A stretch of DNA of 64,000 nt from Streptomyces cinerochromogenes (GTDB taxonomy: Bacteria > Actinomycetota > Actinomycetes > Streptomycetales > Streptomycetaceae), in the NCBI RefSeq assembly GCF_014648635.1, contig NZ_BMRM01000009.1, forward strand, positions 124,001-188,000, given 5' to 3'. The position numbers and the translations under genes were made by a program. Shown here piece after piece: positions 35,520 to 44,379 of the stretch (positions within the stretch are counted from its first letter, which is position 1; each line of letters begins with the position of its first letter). Below the pieces are notes generated by a model, which worked only from the letters and a program-made list of their open reading frames with translations, searched no databases and had not been told where the DNA came from.

Positions 35520-36524
35520 GTGCGCCGACGCTCACTCCTCCTGGCCGCCGTACCCGCAGGGCTGGTCACACTCGCCGGATGCGGTGAGGACAAGTCCGAC
35601 TCCAGCAGGACCGGCGCCTCGCCGTCGGCCTCGGCGTCCTCCGCGCCGCCGCCGAAGATCGTGGACGGGCCGCTGCCGGCGGTCACGGCGGGGACGAGGT
35701 TCGGCGAGAAGCCGACCGTGGCCAAGGGGTCGGGGGAGCCGTCGAAGGATCTGGCGGTGAAGACGCTGATCGCGGGCGGTGGCCGTGTGGTCGCGGAGAA
35801 CGACTTCGTGAAGGCGGACTATCTCGGCGCGATCTGGAGCACGGGGAAGGTCTTCGACAACTCCTACGACCGCAAGCGCCCGCTGGTGATCCAGCTGGCG
35901 CAGGGCAGCGTCATCGACGGCTGGCGGTACGGGCTCGCGGGCAAGAAGACCGGCAGCCGTGTCGAGATCGCCGTCCCGCCCGAGCTGGGCTACGGCAAGG
36001 GGGGCAACGCGCAGGCGGGCATCAAGGGCACCGACACGCTGGTCTTCGTCATCGACCTGATCGATTCGTTCAACTCCAGGAGTTCCGCCAAGGGCAAGGC
36101 GGTCGCTCAGGACGACGCCGCGCTGCCGAAGGTGGGCACCAACACCGACGGGCTGGTGCCGAAGGTCACCGTGCCGAAGACGGACCCGCCGAAGAAGCTC
36201 GTGTCGGCGTACGTGCTGGAGGGGGACGGGCCGGAGCTGAAGGGCGACCAGGCGGTGCTGTGCCAGTTCCAGGGGCTGGTCTGGGACGGCGGCAAGACGT
36301 TCCAGCGGACGTACGGCTCGGGCCGGCTGAGCCAGTTCGGGCTGGAGCAGATGCAGCAGGCGGTCAAGGGGCTCGCGCAGGGGCTGACCGGCAAGAAGGT
36401 GGGCAGCCGGGTGCTGATCGTGGTCCCGCCGGAGCTGGGGTACGGGGACAATCCGCCGAGCGGCGGGGTGATCAAGAAGGGTTCCACCCTGGTGTTCACG
36501 GTGGACATCCTCGCGGCGATGTAG
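35520..36524 (+). CDS. Lipoprotein with two FKBP-type prolyl isomerase domains
   Basis: 334-residue exported protein. N-terminal MRRRSLLLAA signal with lipobox LAGC, Cys21. Two FKBP domains: about residues 80-182 and 218-334, the latter with VPPELGYG and KKGSTLVFTVDIL. Each has the family pattern of conserved Tyr/Asp/Phe and PPELGYG. It likely assists folding of secreted proteins outside the membrane. GTG start with GAGG SD. In tandem with a cytoplasmic FKBP gene. Confidence 0.9.
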   Translation: MRRRSLLLAAVPAGLVTLAGCGEDKSDSSRTGASPSASASSAPPPKIVDGPLPAVTAGTRFGEKPTVAKGSGEPSKDLAVKTLIAGGGRVVAENDFVKADYLGAIWSTGKVFDNSYDRKRPLVIQLAQGSVIDGWRYGLAGKKTGSRVEIAVPPELGYGKGGNAQAGIKGTDTLVFVIDLIDSFNSRSSAKGKAVAQDDAALPKVGTNTDGLVPKVTVPKTDPPKKLVSAYVLEGDGPELKGDQAVLCQFQGLVWDGGKTFQRTYGSGRLSQFGLEQMQQAVKGLAQGLTGKKVGSRVLIVVPPELGYGDNPPSGGVIKKGSTLVFTVDILAAM

Positions 36525-36607
36525 CGCCGGTGCCGCCCGGGCGGGCGGGAGGGCGGCGGGGATGAAAGACTGTCGCTGTTTCGTGTCGTACACAAGGAGC
36601 TTTTGAC

Positions 36608-36979
36608 GTGAGCATCGAGAAGCCCGAGATCGACTTCCCGGGCGGCGAGCCTCCGGCGGACCTTGAGATCAAGGACATCTGGGAGGGCGACGGCCCGGTC
36701 GCGCAGGCCGGTCAGACCGTCACCGTCCACTACGTGGGTGTCGCCTTCAGCACCGGTGAGGAGTTCGACGCCAGCTGGAACCGCAACGCGCCGTTCCGCT
36801 TCCCGCTGGGCGCGGGCCGGGTCATCCAGGGCTGGGACCGTGGCGTGCAGGGCATGAAGGTCGGCGGCCGGCGCCAGCTGACCATCCCCGCCCACCTCGC
36901 CTACGGCGACCAGAGCCCGACCCCGGCGATCAAGCCGGGCGAGACGCTCATCTTCGTGGTGGACCTGCTCGGCGTCTGA
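36608..36979 (+). CDS. FKBP-type peptidyl-prolyl cis-trans isomerase
   Basis: 123-residue single-domain cytoplasmic FKBP with the VTVHYVG-FDASWNR-VIQGWDRG-IPAHLAYG-LIFVVDLLGV series of family motifs. GTG start, AAGGAG SD. A terminator hairpin at 37026-37053 separates it from pafB. Confidence 0.93.
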   Translation: MSIEKPEIDFPGGEPPADLEIKDIWEGDGPVAQAGQTVTVHYVGVAFSTGEEFDASWNRNAPFRFPLGAGRVIQGWDRGVQGMKVGGRRQLTIPAHLAYGDQSPTPAIKPGETLIFVVDLLGV

Positions 36980-37025
36980 TCCACGCCCGATCGCCCGGCC
37001 GGATGCGACCGGTTCCGATCACCTG

Positions 37026-37053
37026 GGGCCCATGCCTGCTCGGGCATGGGCCC
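37026..37053 (+). terminator. Terminator between FKBP gene and pafB
   Basis: Perfect 11-bp stem (37026-37036 with 37043-37053), 6-nt loop, followed by a CTTTTG run at 37058-37063. Confidence 0.85.
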
Positions 37054-37060
37054 TCGGCTT

Positions 37061-37088
37061 TTGTCACGGCCCCGCGGAGCGGTACGGT
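37061..37088 (+). promoter_or_regulatory. Candidate pafBC promoter
   Basis: TTGTCA (37061-37066), 16-nt spacer, TACGGT (37083-37088), 39 nt before the pafB ATG. The spacing fits a housekeeping-sigma promoter rather than the PafBC-dependent RecA-NDp type. Confidence 0.55.
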
Positions 37089-37127
37089 CATCGGTCAGAA
37101 GCACCATAGGGAAGGCGAAGGGCGTCG

Positions 37128-38081
37128 ATGGCCATTGCCAAGGCCGAGCGGCTGATGAACCTCGCGCTGTGTCTGCTCGGCACCCGCCGGCCGCTCAGCA
37201 AGCGCGAGCTGCGGGAGTCGATCGAGGCCTATCTGGAAGCGGGCAGCGACGACTCCTTCAACCGCATGTTCGAGCGGGACAAGGACGACCTGCGCGAGCT
37301 GGGCCTGGTCATCGCCACCGTCGAGAACATCGAGGGCGAGGTGGGCTACCTCGCCCGCCGCGACAGCAACCGGCTGCCCCCCATCACCCTGGACGCCGAG
37401 GAGGCCGCCGCCCTGGGCCTGGCCGCCAAGGTCTGGCAGCAGGCCCGGCTGGCCGGGGCCGCCAGCGGTGCCCTGCAGAAGCTGCGCGCCGCGGGCCTGC
37501 CCGAGGACGTCGACCCGTACGGGGCGCACGGCGCGCTGGAGCCGCGCATCCCGGTGCACGAGGCCGCCTTCGAGCCGCTGATGCTGGCCTGCCGCGACCG
37601 CCGGCCCGTCGTCTTCGAGTACCGCAAGGCCTCCGCCGCCCGCCCCGAGCCCCGGCACGTCGAGCCGTGGGCGCTGGAGTGCTGGCGCGGCCACTGGTAC
37701 CTGGCCGGCTTCGACCGCGACCGGGGCGCCGAGCGCGTCTTCCGGCTCTCCCGGATCACCGGCAAGGTGCGTTCCCGTGGTACGGGCTTCACCGCGCCCG
37801 TGCCGGACGTCGTCACCGTGCGCGAGACCGTCGCGGGCTGGGCCGGTGAGATCGCCGACCGCTCGGCGCTGATCCGGCTGCGTTCCGGCGCCGGCTACCC
37901 CCTTCGGGCGAAGGCCACCGAGGTCCGGGAACTCGGGAACGGCTGGGACGAGTTGGAGATTCCGTACGGGCACGGCCTGGACGCCTGGCTGGTGGAGTTC
38001 GGGCCGGACGTGGTGGTGCTGGAGCCGGCCGAGCTGCGGGCCGACGTGGTGGACCGGCTGCGTGCCGTGGCCAAGGGCTGA
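37128..38081 (+). CDS. pafB: WYL-domain transcriptional activator PafB
   Basis: 317-residue protein with N-terminal winged HTH (about 1-75) and WYL domain (about 140-240; WRGHWYLAGFDRDR with the WYL core) and WCX C-terminal extension. PafB and PafC form a heterodimer that activates LexA-independent DNA-damage genes at RecA-NDp promoters. Separated by 15 bp from pafC. Confidence 0.93.
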   Translation: MAIAKAERLMNLALCLLGTRRPLSKRELRESIEAYLEAGSDDSFNRMFERDKDDLRELGLVIATVENIEGEVGYLARRDSNRLPPITLDAEEAAALGLAAKVWQQARLAGAASGALQKLRAAGLPEDVDPYGAHGALEPRIPVHEAAFEPLMLACRDRRPVVFEYRKASAARPEPRHVEPWALECWRGHWYLAGFDRDRGAERVFRLSRITGKVRSRGTGFTAPVPDVVTVRETVAGWAGEIADRSALIRLRSGAGYPLRAKATEVRELGNGWDELEIPYGHGLDAWLVEFGPDVVVLEPAELRADVVDRLRAVAKG

Positions 38082-38096
38082 AGGGGGAGCGGGACT

Positions 38097-39101
38097 GTGG
38101 CAGTCAAACCGGCCAGGACGGTCAACGCCATCGACCAGACGCGGCGGATGCTCTCCCTGGTGACCTATCTCAGAGAGCGCCCGGGCGCCCGGATCGCCGA
38201 TGTCGCGCGTGCCTTCGGCATCACCGAGGACGAGCTGGTCGCCGACCTCGACCTGCTGCCCATGTGCGGCACCAGCTTCCGCGGCGGCGACCTGCTCGAC
38301 ATCGACACCGACGGCGAGCGCATCTGGTGGCACAACCCGGCCGCGCTCGGCGAGGAGGCGGCCGAACCGCTCCGGCTCGCCGCCGACGAGGCCACCGCGC
38401 TGCTGGTCGCCGCCCGCGCGGTCTCGACCCTGCCCGGCCTCCGGGAGGGCGACCGGCAGGCGCTGCTGCGGGCCACCGCGAAGGTGGAGGCCGCGGCCGG
38501 CGAGGCCGCGGGGGCCAGCTCCCGCCTGTCGGTGACCTTCGAGTCCGAGGGCGGTGTCTTCGCCGACGTCGACCGGGCGATCTCCGAGCGCCGCCGGCTG
38601 TGGATCCGCTACTACTCCCCGGCCCGCGACGAGGTCACCGAGCGTGAGATCGACCCCATCCGGCTGGTCAGCGTCGGCCACACCTATGTGGAGGCCTGGT
38701 GCCGCCGCTCCGAGGCCCGGCGTACCTTCCGGCTCGACCGGGTCGCCGAGATCCGCATCCTCGACGAGCCCTCGGCCCCGCCCGAGATAGAGCTGCGTGA
38801 CCTCTCCGAGGCCCTGGTGCAGCCGGCCGCCGAGGACCCGGAGGTCGTGATCGAGGTCGGCCCCGGCGGCCGCTGGGTCGCCGAGTACTACCCGCACGAC
38901 AGCGCCGATGAGCTTCCCGACGGCGGACTGCGTATCACTCTGCGCACCCCCGACCCGGCCTCCCTGCGCCGGCTCGCCCTGCGGCTCGGCCGCGACGGCC
39001 GGATCGTCTCGCCGCCGGAGCTGGCCGACAGCGCCCGCGGAGCGGCGGCAAAGGCACTGGCGGCGTACGACACGGCGGAGCCGGCGCACTCCGGGCGGTG
39101 A
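38097..39101 (+). CDS. pafC: WYL-domain transcriptional activator PafC
   Basis: 334-residue partner of PafB; HTH at about 1-80, WYL domain at about 165-240 (LWIRYYSPARDEVTEREI) and WCX domain. GTG start at 38097 preceded by GGGGGAG. Forms an operon with pafB. Confidence 0.93.
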   Translation: MAVKPARTVNAIDQTRRMLSLVTYLRERPGARIADVARAFGITEDELVADLDLLPMCGTSFRGGDLLDIDTDGERIWWHNPAALGEEAAEPLRLAADEATALLVAARAVSTLPGLREGDRQALLRATAKVEAAAGEAAGASSRLSVTFESEGGVFADVDRAISERRRLWIRYYSPARDEVTEREIDPIRLVSVGHTYVEAWCRRSEARRTFRLDRVAEIRILDEPSAPPEIELRDLSEALVQPAAEDPEVVIEVGPGGRWVAEYYPHDSADELPDGGLRITLRTPDPASLRRLALRLGRDGRIVSPPELADSARGAAAKALAAYDTAEPAHSGR

Positions 39102-39248
39102 GAGCGCCCGAAAGGGCGCGGGGCCGTGCCGCATGTGCGGCTCCGCCGCGTGGGCGCGGCCGGCCACCACGGCACCGCGGACGCGCGACGGCACCACGCG
39201 GCACTCCCGGCCGCGCGCCCGGCGGACCAGAGAAGAGGAGCGAGGCCT

Positions 39249-39530
39249 GTGAGCGAGCGTCCGCAGGAGATGACGGTGGCGACCGCCTTCGCCGGGATGC
39301 GCAGAGCGGTCCCGGTGGTGTTCCGGGCCGGCTGCCCCGACTGCCGGGGCCGCTTCGAGCTGGCCGCGAGCGCCCTGCGCCTCGCCATCGGCGCCAGCAG
39401 CCGGACCACGTTCTACTCCTTCACCTGCCCCGACTGCGGCGCCGCGGTCCGCAAACCCGCCGGGGAGCGGATCGTCGAGCTGCTCACCGGCGGCGGCGTG
39501 CGGACCCTCAGGCTGCACTCCACGGTGTAG
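39249..39530 (+). CDS. Small zinc-ribbon protein of unknown function
   Basis: 93-residue protein with two CPDC knuckles (about residues 37-40 and 61-64) that together could hold one zinc. GTG start with AGGAG 8 nt upstream. Lies 148 bp after pafC and likely in the same transcript direction; function not recognised. Confidence 0.75.
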   Translation: MSERPQEMTVATAFAGMRRAVPVVFRAGCPDCRGRFELAASALRLAIGASSRTTFYSFTCPDCGAAVRKPAGERIVELLTGGGVRTLRLHSTV

Positions 39531-39559
39531 CCGGCTGCGCCCAGCGGCGGCGGACGGTC

Positions 39560-39565
39560 TAGTCT
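39560..39565 (+). promoter_or_regulatory. Candidate -10 (TAGTCT) for the 64-residue membrane protein
   Basis: TAGTCT ends 7 nt before the ATG, with no SD, which suggests a leaderless transcript. No clear -35. Confidence 0.35.
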
Positions 39566-39572
39566 CGACGTC

Positions 39573-39767
39573 ATGTTCTGGCCGATGTTCGCGGTAGCCG
39601 TGGGTTTCCTGGGTCTCGCCGTCCTCGGCGTGCTCGCCGTCCGGGTGTTCCTGGAGGCGCGGCGCCTGGGGCGGCAGGTGGCGGACTCCGCGCGCCGCAT
39701 CAACCGGGCCGCCGAGGACCTGGAGCGGGCGGCCGTGGGCGCGGCCCGCGCCGTGGACGCCCTGTGA
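39573..39767 (+). CDS. Small single-span membrane protein
   Basis: 64 residues: one transmembrane helix (about 4-27), then a charged amphipathic helix. Topology resembles TatA/B-like proteins but without their hinge motif. Located between the zinc-ribbon gene and tatA; function unknown. Confidence 0.7.
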   Translation: MFWPMFAVAVGFLGLAVLGVLAVRVFLEARRLGRQVADSARRINRAAEDLERAAVGAARAVDAL

Positions 39768-39960
39768 GCCGCGTCGAGGGGGGCCTGCGGGTCCGGCGGG
39801 GCAAGCGCTTTGCGTCACTTCGCCCTGTCATGCTGCCCTCCGGGACAGGTACGCTGCTGGTCGCGGTGCGGAGAACGAGGCCCGTACCGCGGACCGGGAG
39901 TACGCACGGGGATTGCCTCACGTTTACCCCTGAGCGTTACGATCGCTGACAGCACGACCA

Positions 39961-39987
39961 TCGGACACATGTCCGACTGGTCGGACA
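39961..39987. promoter_or_regulatory. TCGGACA repeats upstream of tatA
   Basis: TCGGACA-CA-TGTCCGA (39961-39976) is a perfect 7+7-bp palindrome, followed by another TCGGACA at 39981-39987. Candidate operator in the 41 bp before the tatA SD. Confidence 0.45.
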
Positions 39988-40027
39988 GCATCCCACCCCA
40001 GCCGCCTCGGTGAGAAGGTAAAGACTT

Positions 40028-40306
40028 ATGTTCGGAAGGCTCGGAGCTCCCGAGATCATTCTCATCCTCGTCGTCATCATCCTGCTGTTCGGCGCGAAGA
40101 AGCTTCCGGACATGGCCCGCTCGCTCGGCAAGTCCGCGCGCATCCTCAAGAGCGAGGCCAAGGCGATGAAGGAAGACGGGAACGCCTCCGCCCAGGCGCC
40201 CGCCCCCAACGAGCAGCCCCCGGCCCAGCGCACCATCCAGGCGGCCCCCGGCGACGTGACCAGCTCGCGGCCGGTCAACGAGCCGACGGACACCACCCAG
40301 CGCTGA
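40028..40306 (+). CDS. tatA: Sec-independent protein translocase TatA
   Basis: 92-residue pore-forming component of the twin-arginine pathway. Short N-terminal membrane helix (about 8-22), hinge FGAKKLPD, amphipathic helix (26-45), then a Pro/Ala-rich cytoplasmic tail. ATG with GAGAAGG SD; 47 bp before tatC. Confidence 0.95.
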   Translation: MFGRLGAPEIILILVVIILLFGAKKLPDMARSLGKSARILKSEAKAMKEDGNASAQAPAPNEQPPAQRTIQAAPGDVTSSRPVNEPTDTTQR

Positions 40307-40353
40307 CGCAGGGCCGGAAACCCCCGGCCTGCCGCACGAGATGAGGACGTGGG

Positions 40354-41307
40354 TTGCTCAAGTCTGCCCGCAACAAGGAGAAGGATCCCGAGGGGCGGAT
40401 GCCCCTTGCGGATCACCTTCGTGAGCTCCGCAACCGGCTCGCGAAGGCCATGCTGGCCATCGTCGTCGTGACGGTGGTCGCCGCCTTCTTCTACAACGAC
40501 ATCATCAACTTCCTGACCCAGCCGATCCTCGACTCGGTCGGTTGCGGGAAGAGCTTCGCGGAACTGGCCCACTCGACTGCCAAGACGCAGCCGTGTGCGC
40601 AGATCACGATCAACGGCCTGCTCGCCCCCTTCACGCTGGCGCTGCAGGTCTCGCTGATGGCCGGCGTCGTGTTCGCGTCGCCGATCTGGCTCTACCAGCT
40701 CTGGGCGTTCGTGGCCCCGGGACTGCACCGGCACGAGAAGAAGTACGCGTACGCCTTCGTCTTCACCGGCGCCCCCCTGTTCTTCGCCGGTGCCTTCTTC
40801 GCGTACAAGGTGCTGCCGACCACCGCGAAGGTGCTGCTCGGCTTCACCCCGGACGGCCGGATCGCCAACCTGCTGCCGCTCGACGACCTGCTCCAGCTGG
40901 TCACGCGCATGGTGATCGTCTTCGGTCTGTCCTTCGAGCTGCCGCTGCTGCTGATCATGCTCAACCTCACCGGGGTGCTGACCGGCAAGCGGATGATCGG
41001 CTGGTGGCGGGCCATGATCCTGGGCATCACGGTCTTCGCCGCCGTGGCCACGCCGAGCACCGACCCGCTGTCCATGCTGGCCCTGGCCGGGCCGATCTGG
41101 GTGCTGTACTTCGGCGCGTGCTGCTTCTCGCTGCTCAACGACCGTCGCAGGCGCCGCCGCGACGCAGCGGGCCCCGCCGACGACGAGGCCTCCGAGCTGG
41201 ACCTCACCCCCGAGGACATCGGCGACGTCGAACCCGTCCCCGCCACCCGTGCCCTGCCCGAGCAGGCGAGCACCGACCGGGTCAACGGCTACGACGACGT
41301 GACCTGA
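40354..41307 (+). CDS. tatC: Sec-independent protein translocase TatC
   Basis: 317-residue six-span membrane receptor for twin-arginine signal peptides. The N-terminal HLRELRNRL motif (about 22-30) and YQLWAFVAPGL loop are conserved. TTG start at 40354 with GAGGA SD. Cytoplasmic C-terminal tail of about 50 acidic residues. No tatB in the window. Confidence 0.95.
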   Translation: MLKSARNKEKDPEGRMPLADHLRELRNRLAKAMLAIVVVTVVAAFFYNDIINFLTQPILDSVGCGKSFAELAHSTAKTQPCAQITINGLLAPFTLALQVSLMAGVVFASPIWLYQLWAFVAPGLHRHEKKYAYAFVFTGAPLFFAGAFFAYKVLPTTAKVLLGFTPDGRIANLLPLDDLLQLVTRMVIVFGLSFELPLLLIMLNLTGVLTGKRMIGWWRAMILGITVFAAVATPSTDPLSMLALAGPIWVLYFGACCFSLLNDRRRRRRDAAGPADDEASELDLTPEDIGDVEPVPATRALPEQASTDRVNGYDDVT

Positions 41308-41330
41308 CGTGACCTGACCTGACCTGACCT
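41301..41330 (+). repeat. GACCT pentanucleotide repeat at tatC stop
   Basis: GACCT units run from the tatC stop codon onward (four perfect units at 41311-41330). Non-coding. Confidence 0.9.
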
Positions 41331-41354
41331 GGCCTTCACCGAGCCGCCACGCGC

Positions 41355-41387
41355 GATGCCCCCGCACCTCACAGGTGCGGGGGCATC
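41355..41387 (+). terminator. tatC terminator hairpin
   Basis: Perfect 15-bp stem (41355-41369 with 41373-41387), CAC loop, between tatC and helY. Confidence 0.9.
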
Positions 41388-41450
41388 CGTCCTTCCGGCC
41401 CCTCGGCGCCGCCCCGCGCAGGGCCAACGATCCGGATAATGATCGTCCTG

Positions 41451-41473
41451 TTGTCAGTGGAGCCCGGTACGCT
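41451..41473 (+). promoter_or_regulatory. RecA-NDp (PafBC-type) promoter of helY
   Basis: TTGTCAGTG (41451-41459), 8-nt spacer, TACGCT (41468-41473): matches the known actinobacterial DNA-damage promoter (TTGTCAGTG-N8-TANNNT, as at mycobacterial recA P1) at every fixed position. The helY ATG is 11 nt after the -10. PafBC, the activator of such promoters, is encoded 2-4 kb upstream in this window. Confidence 0.75.
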
Positions 41474-41483
41474 CGAAAGCACG

Positions 41484-44291
41484 ATGACAGAGGACCTCTC
41501 ACCGGCCGAGCGGTACGCGGCAGCCCGCAGGCGGGCAGCCGAGCAGGCCACCGCACTCGCCTCCTTCCGCGAGATGTACGACTTCGGCCTCGACCCCTTC
41601 CAGATCGAGGCCTGCAAGGCACTCGAAGCGGGGAAGGGCGTGCTGGTGGCCGCCCCCACCGGCTCGGGCAAGACGATCGTGGGCGAGTTCGCCGTCCACC
41701 TCGCCCTGCGGCAGGGCAAGAAGTGCTTCTACACGACACCCATCAAGGCGCTGTCGAACCAGAAGTACGCCGACCTGTGCCGGCGCTACGGCGCGGCGAA
41801 GGTCGGCCTGCTCACCGGCGACAACAGCGTGAACTCCGACGCCCCGGTGGTCGTGATGACCACCGAGGTGCTGCGGAACATGCTCTACGCCGGCTCGCAG
41901 ACCCTCCTCGGCCTCGGCTACGTGGTCATGGACGAGGTGCACTACCTCTCCGACCGCTTCCGCGGCGCCGTCTGGGAGGAGGTGATCATCCACCTGCCCG
42001 AGTCGGTGACCCTGGTCTCGCTCTCCGCCACCGTCTCCAACGCGGAGGAGTTCGGTGACTGGCTGGACACCGTCCGCGGCGACACCGAAGTGATCGTCTC
42101 CGAGCACCGGCCCGTCCCCCTGTTCCAGCACGTGCTCGCCGGACGCCGGATGTACGACCTGTTCGAGGAGGGCGAGGGCCACAAGAAGGCCGTCAACCCC
42201 GACCTGGTCCGCCTGGCCCGCATGGAGGCGACGAGGCCGTCGTACCAGGACCGCAGGCGGGGCCGGGCGATGCGCGAGGCCGACCGGGAGCGCGAGCGCA
42301 GACAGCGCTCGCGGGTGTGGACCCCGGGCCGCCCGGAGGTCATCGAGCGCCTCGACGCCGAGGGGCTGCTCCCGGCCATCACCTTCATCTTCAGCCGGGC
42401 CGCCTGCGAGGCCGCCGTCCAGCAGTGCCTGTACGCGGGCCTCAGGCTCAACGACGAGGAGGCGCGGGACCGGGTCCGCGCCCTGGTCGAGGAGCGCACC
42501 GCCCACATCGCCACCGAGGACCTGCACGTCCTCGGGTACTACGAATGGCTGGAGGGCCTGGAGCGCGGCATCGCCGCCCACCACGCGGGCATGCTGCCGA
42601 CCTTCAAGGAGGTCGTGGAGGAGCTGTTCGTGCGCGGCCTGGTCAAGGCCGTGTTCGCCACCGAGACCCTCGCGCTCGGCATCAACATGCCCGCCCGCTC
42701 GGTGGTGCTGGAGAAGCTCGTCAAGTGGAACGGCGAGCAGCACGCCGACATCACGCCCGGCGAGTACACCCAGCTGACCGGCCGCGCCGGCCGCCGCGGC
42801 ATCGACGTCGAGGGCCACGCGGTGGTGCTCTGGCAGCGCGCCATGAGCCCGGAGCACCTCGCCGGCCTGGCGGGCACCCGCACCTACCCGCTGCGCTCCA
42901 GCTTCAAGCCGTCGTACAACATGGCGGTCAACCTGGTCGAGCAGTTCGGCCGGCACCGCTCGCGCGAGCTGCTGGAGACCTCCTTCGCGCAGTTCCAGGC
43001 CGACAAGTCGGTCGTCGGCATCTCCCGCCAGGTGCAGCGCAACGAGGAGGGGCTGGCCGGCTACAAGGCCTCCATGACCTGCCACCTCGGCGACTTCGAG
43101 GAGTACGCGCGGCTGCGCCGGGAGCTGAAGGACCGGGAGACCGAGCTGGCCCGGCAGGGCGCCAACCAGCGCCGCGCCGAGGCCGCCGGCGCCCTGGAGA
43201 AGCTCAAGCCCGGCGACGTCATCCACGTCCCCACCGGCAAGTACGCGGGCCTCGCCCTGGTGCTGGACCCGGGCCTGCCCGCCGGCCGGTCCAACGGCCA
43301 CCGCGGCTTCGACCACCAGGACGGGCCGCGCCCGCTGGTGCTGACCGCCGAACGGCAGGTCAAGCGGCTGGCGTCGATGGACTTCCCCGTGCCGGTCGAG
43401 CCGCTGGACCGGATGCGGATCCCGAAGTCCTTCAACCCGCGCTCGCCGCAGTCCCGCCGGGACCTCGCCTCGGCGCTGCGCACCAAGGCCGGGCACATCC
43501 CGCCGGAGCGGGCACGCAAGAAGCGGTCCCAGGCCGCCGACGACCGCGAGATCGCCCGGCTGCGCACCGCGATCCGGGCCCACCCGTGCCACGGCTGCAA
43601 CGACCGTGAGGACCACGCCCGCTGGGCCGAGCGCTACCACCGGCTGCTGCGCGACACCTCGCAGCTGGAGCGGCGCATCGAGGGCCGTACCAACACCATC
43701 GCGCGGACCTTCGACCGGATCGTGGCCCTGCTGACCGAGCTGGACTACCTGCGCGGGGACGAGGTCACCGAGCACGGCAAGCGGCTCGCGCGGCTGTACG
43801 GCGAACTGGACCTGCTGGCCAGCGAGTGCCTGCGCGAGCGGGTCTGGGAGGGGCTCTCCCCGGCCGAACTGGCGGCGTGCGTCTCGGCCCTGGTGTACGA
43901 GGCACGGGTCGGCGACGACGCGCTGGCGCCCAAGCTGCCCTCCGGCAAGGCCAAGGCCGCGCTCGGCGAGATGGTCCGCATCTGGGGCCGGCTCGACGGG
44001 CTGGAGGAGGAGTTCCGGATCAACCAGACCGAGGGTGTCGGGCAGCGGGAGCCGGATCTCGGGTTCGCCTGGGCCGCGTACATGTGGGCGTCCGGCACGG
44101 GACTCGACGAGGTGCTGCGCGAGGCGGAGATGCCGGCCGGTGACTTCGTGCGCTGGTGCAAGCAGGTCATCGACGTGCTGGGGCAGATCTCGGCGGCGGC
44201 CCCCGCGGAGGGCTCGACCGTGGCCAAGGCCGCACGCAAGGCGGTCGACCAGTTGCTGCGGGGCGTCGTCGCCTACTCGTCGGTGGGGTGA
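41484..44291 (+). CDS. helY: Ski2-like DEAD/DEAH-box helicase HelY
   Basis: 935-residue superfamily 2 helicase. Walker A APTGSGKT at 57-64, motif II D150-E-V-H153, motif III SLSAT, and motif VI QLTGRAGRRGIDVEG; then a helical Ski2/Mtr4-type arch and C-terminal DSHCT-like domain. Mycobacterial HelY is the family name; RNA or DNA unwinding in vivo is unsettled. ATG at 41484 has only a weak SD; a 15-residue upstream extension (41439) would start before the promoter. Confidence 0.9.
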   Translation: MTEDLSPAERYAAARRRAAEQATALASFREMYDFGLDPFQIEACKALEAGKGVLVAAPTGSGKTIVGEFAVHLALRQGKKCFYTTPIKALSNQKYADLCRRYGAAKVGLLTGDNSVNSDAPVVVMTTEVLRNMLYAGSQTLLGLGYVVMDEVHYLSDRFRGAVWEEVIIHLPESVTLVSLSATVSNAEEFGDWLDTVRGDTEVIVSEHRPVPLFQHVLAGRRMYDLFEEGEGHKKAVNPDLVRLARMEATRPSYQDRRRGRAMREADRERERRQRSRVWTPGRPEVIERLDAEGLLPAITFIFSRAACEAAVQQCLYAGLRLNDEEARDRVRALVEERTAHIATEDLHVLGYYEWLEGLERGIAAHHAGMLPTFKEVVEELFVRGLVKAVFATETLALGINMPARSVVLEKLVKWNGEQHADITPGEYTQLTGRAGRRGIDVEGHAVVLWQRAMSPEHLAGLAGTRTYPLRSSFKPSYNMAVNLVEQFGRHRSRELLETSFAQFQADKSVVGISRQVQRNEEGLAGYKASMTCHLGDFEEYARLRRELKDRETELARQGANQRRAEAAGALEKLKPGDVIHVPTGKYAGLALVLDPGLPAGRSNGHRGFDHQDGPRPLVLTAERQVKRLASMDFPVPVEPLDRMRIPKSFNPRSPQSRRDLASALRTKAGHIPPERARKKRSQAADDREIARLRTAIRAHPCHGCNDREDHARWAERYHRLLRDTSQLERRIEGRTNTIARTFDRIVALLTELDYLRGDEVTEHGKRLARLYGELDLLASECLRERVWEGLSPAELAACVSALVYEARVGDDALAPKLPSGKAKAALGEMVRIWGRLDGLEEEFRINQTEGVGQREPDLGFAWAAYMWASGTGLDEVLREAEMPAGDFVRWCKQVIDVLGQISAAAPAEGSTVAKAARKAVDQLLRGVVAYSSVG

Positions 44292-44306
44292 CCTGACGTT
44301 CGGCAC

Positions 44307-44379
44307 GTGACCGCGGATGGCGGTCACGGCGAAGGGAACGGCGACCGAGGGCGCAGGGATGCGGCCTCGGTCGCTTTTT
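44307..44379 (+). terminator. helY terminator with T-tract
   Basis: GTGACCG/CGGTCAC hairpin (44307-44327) is followed by a 10-bp stem (44341-44350 with 44365-44374) and TTTTT (44375-44379), a classical intrinsic terminator, rare in this genome type. Confidence 0.85.

Noticed and set aside
37061..37088. pafB promoter as a RecA-NDp promoter
   Set aside because: TTGTCA is not followed by GTG and the -10 spacing is 16 nt rather than the RecA-NDp arrangement; it looks like an ordinary promoter.
41301..41330. GACCT repeats as mobile element remnant
   Set aside because: Only a short simple-sequence run with no inverted ends or transposase.
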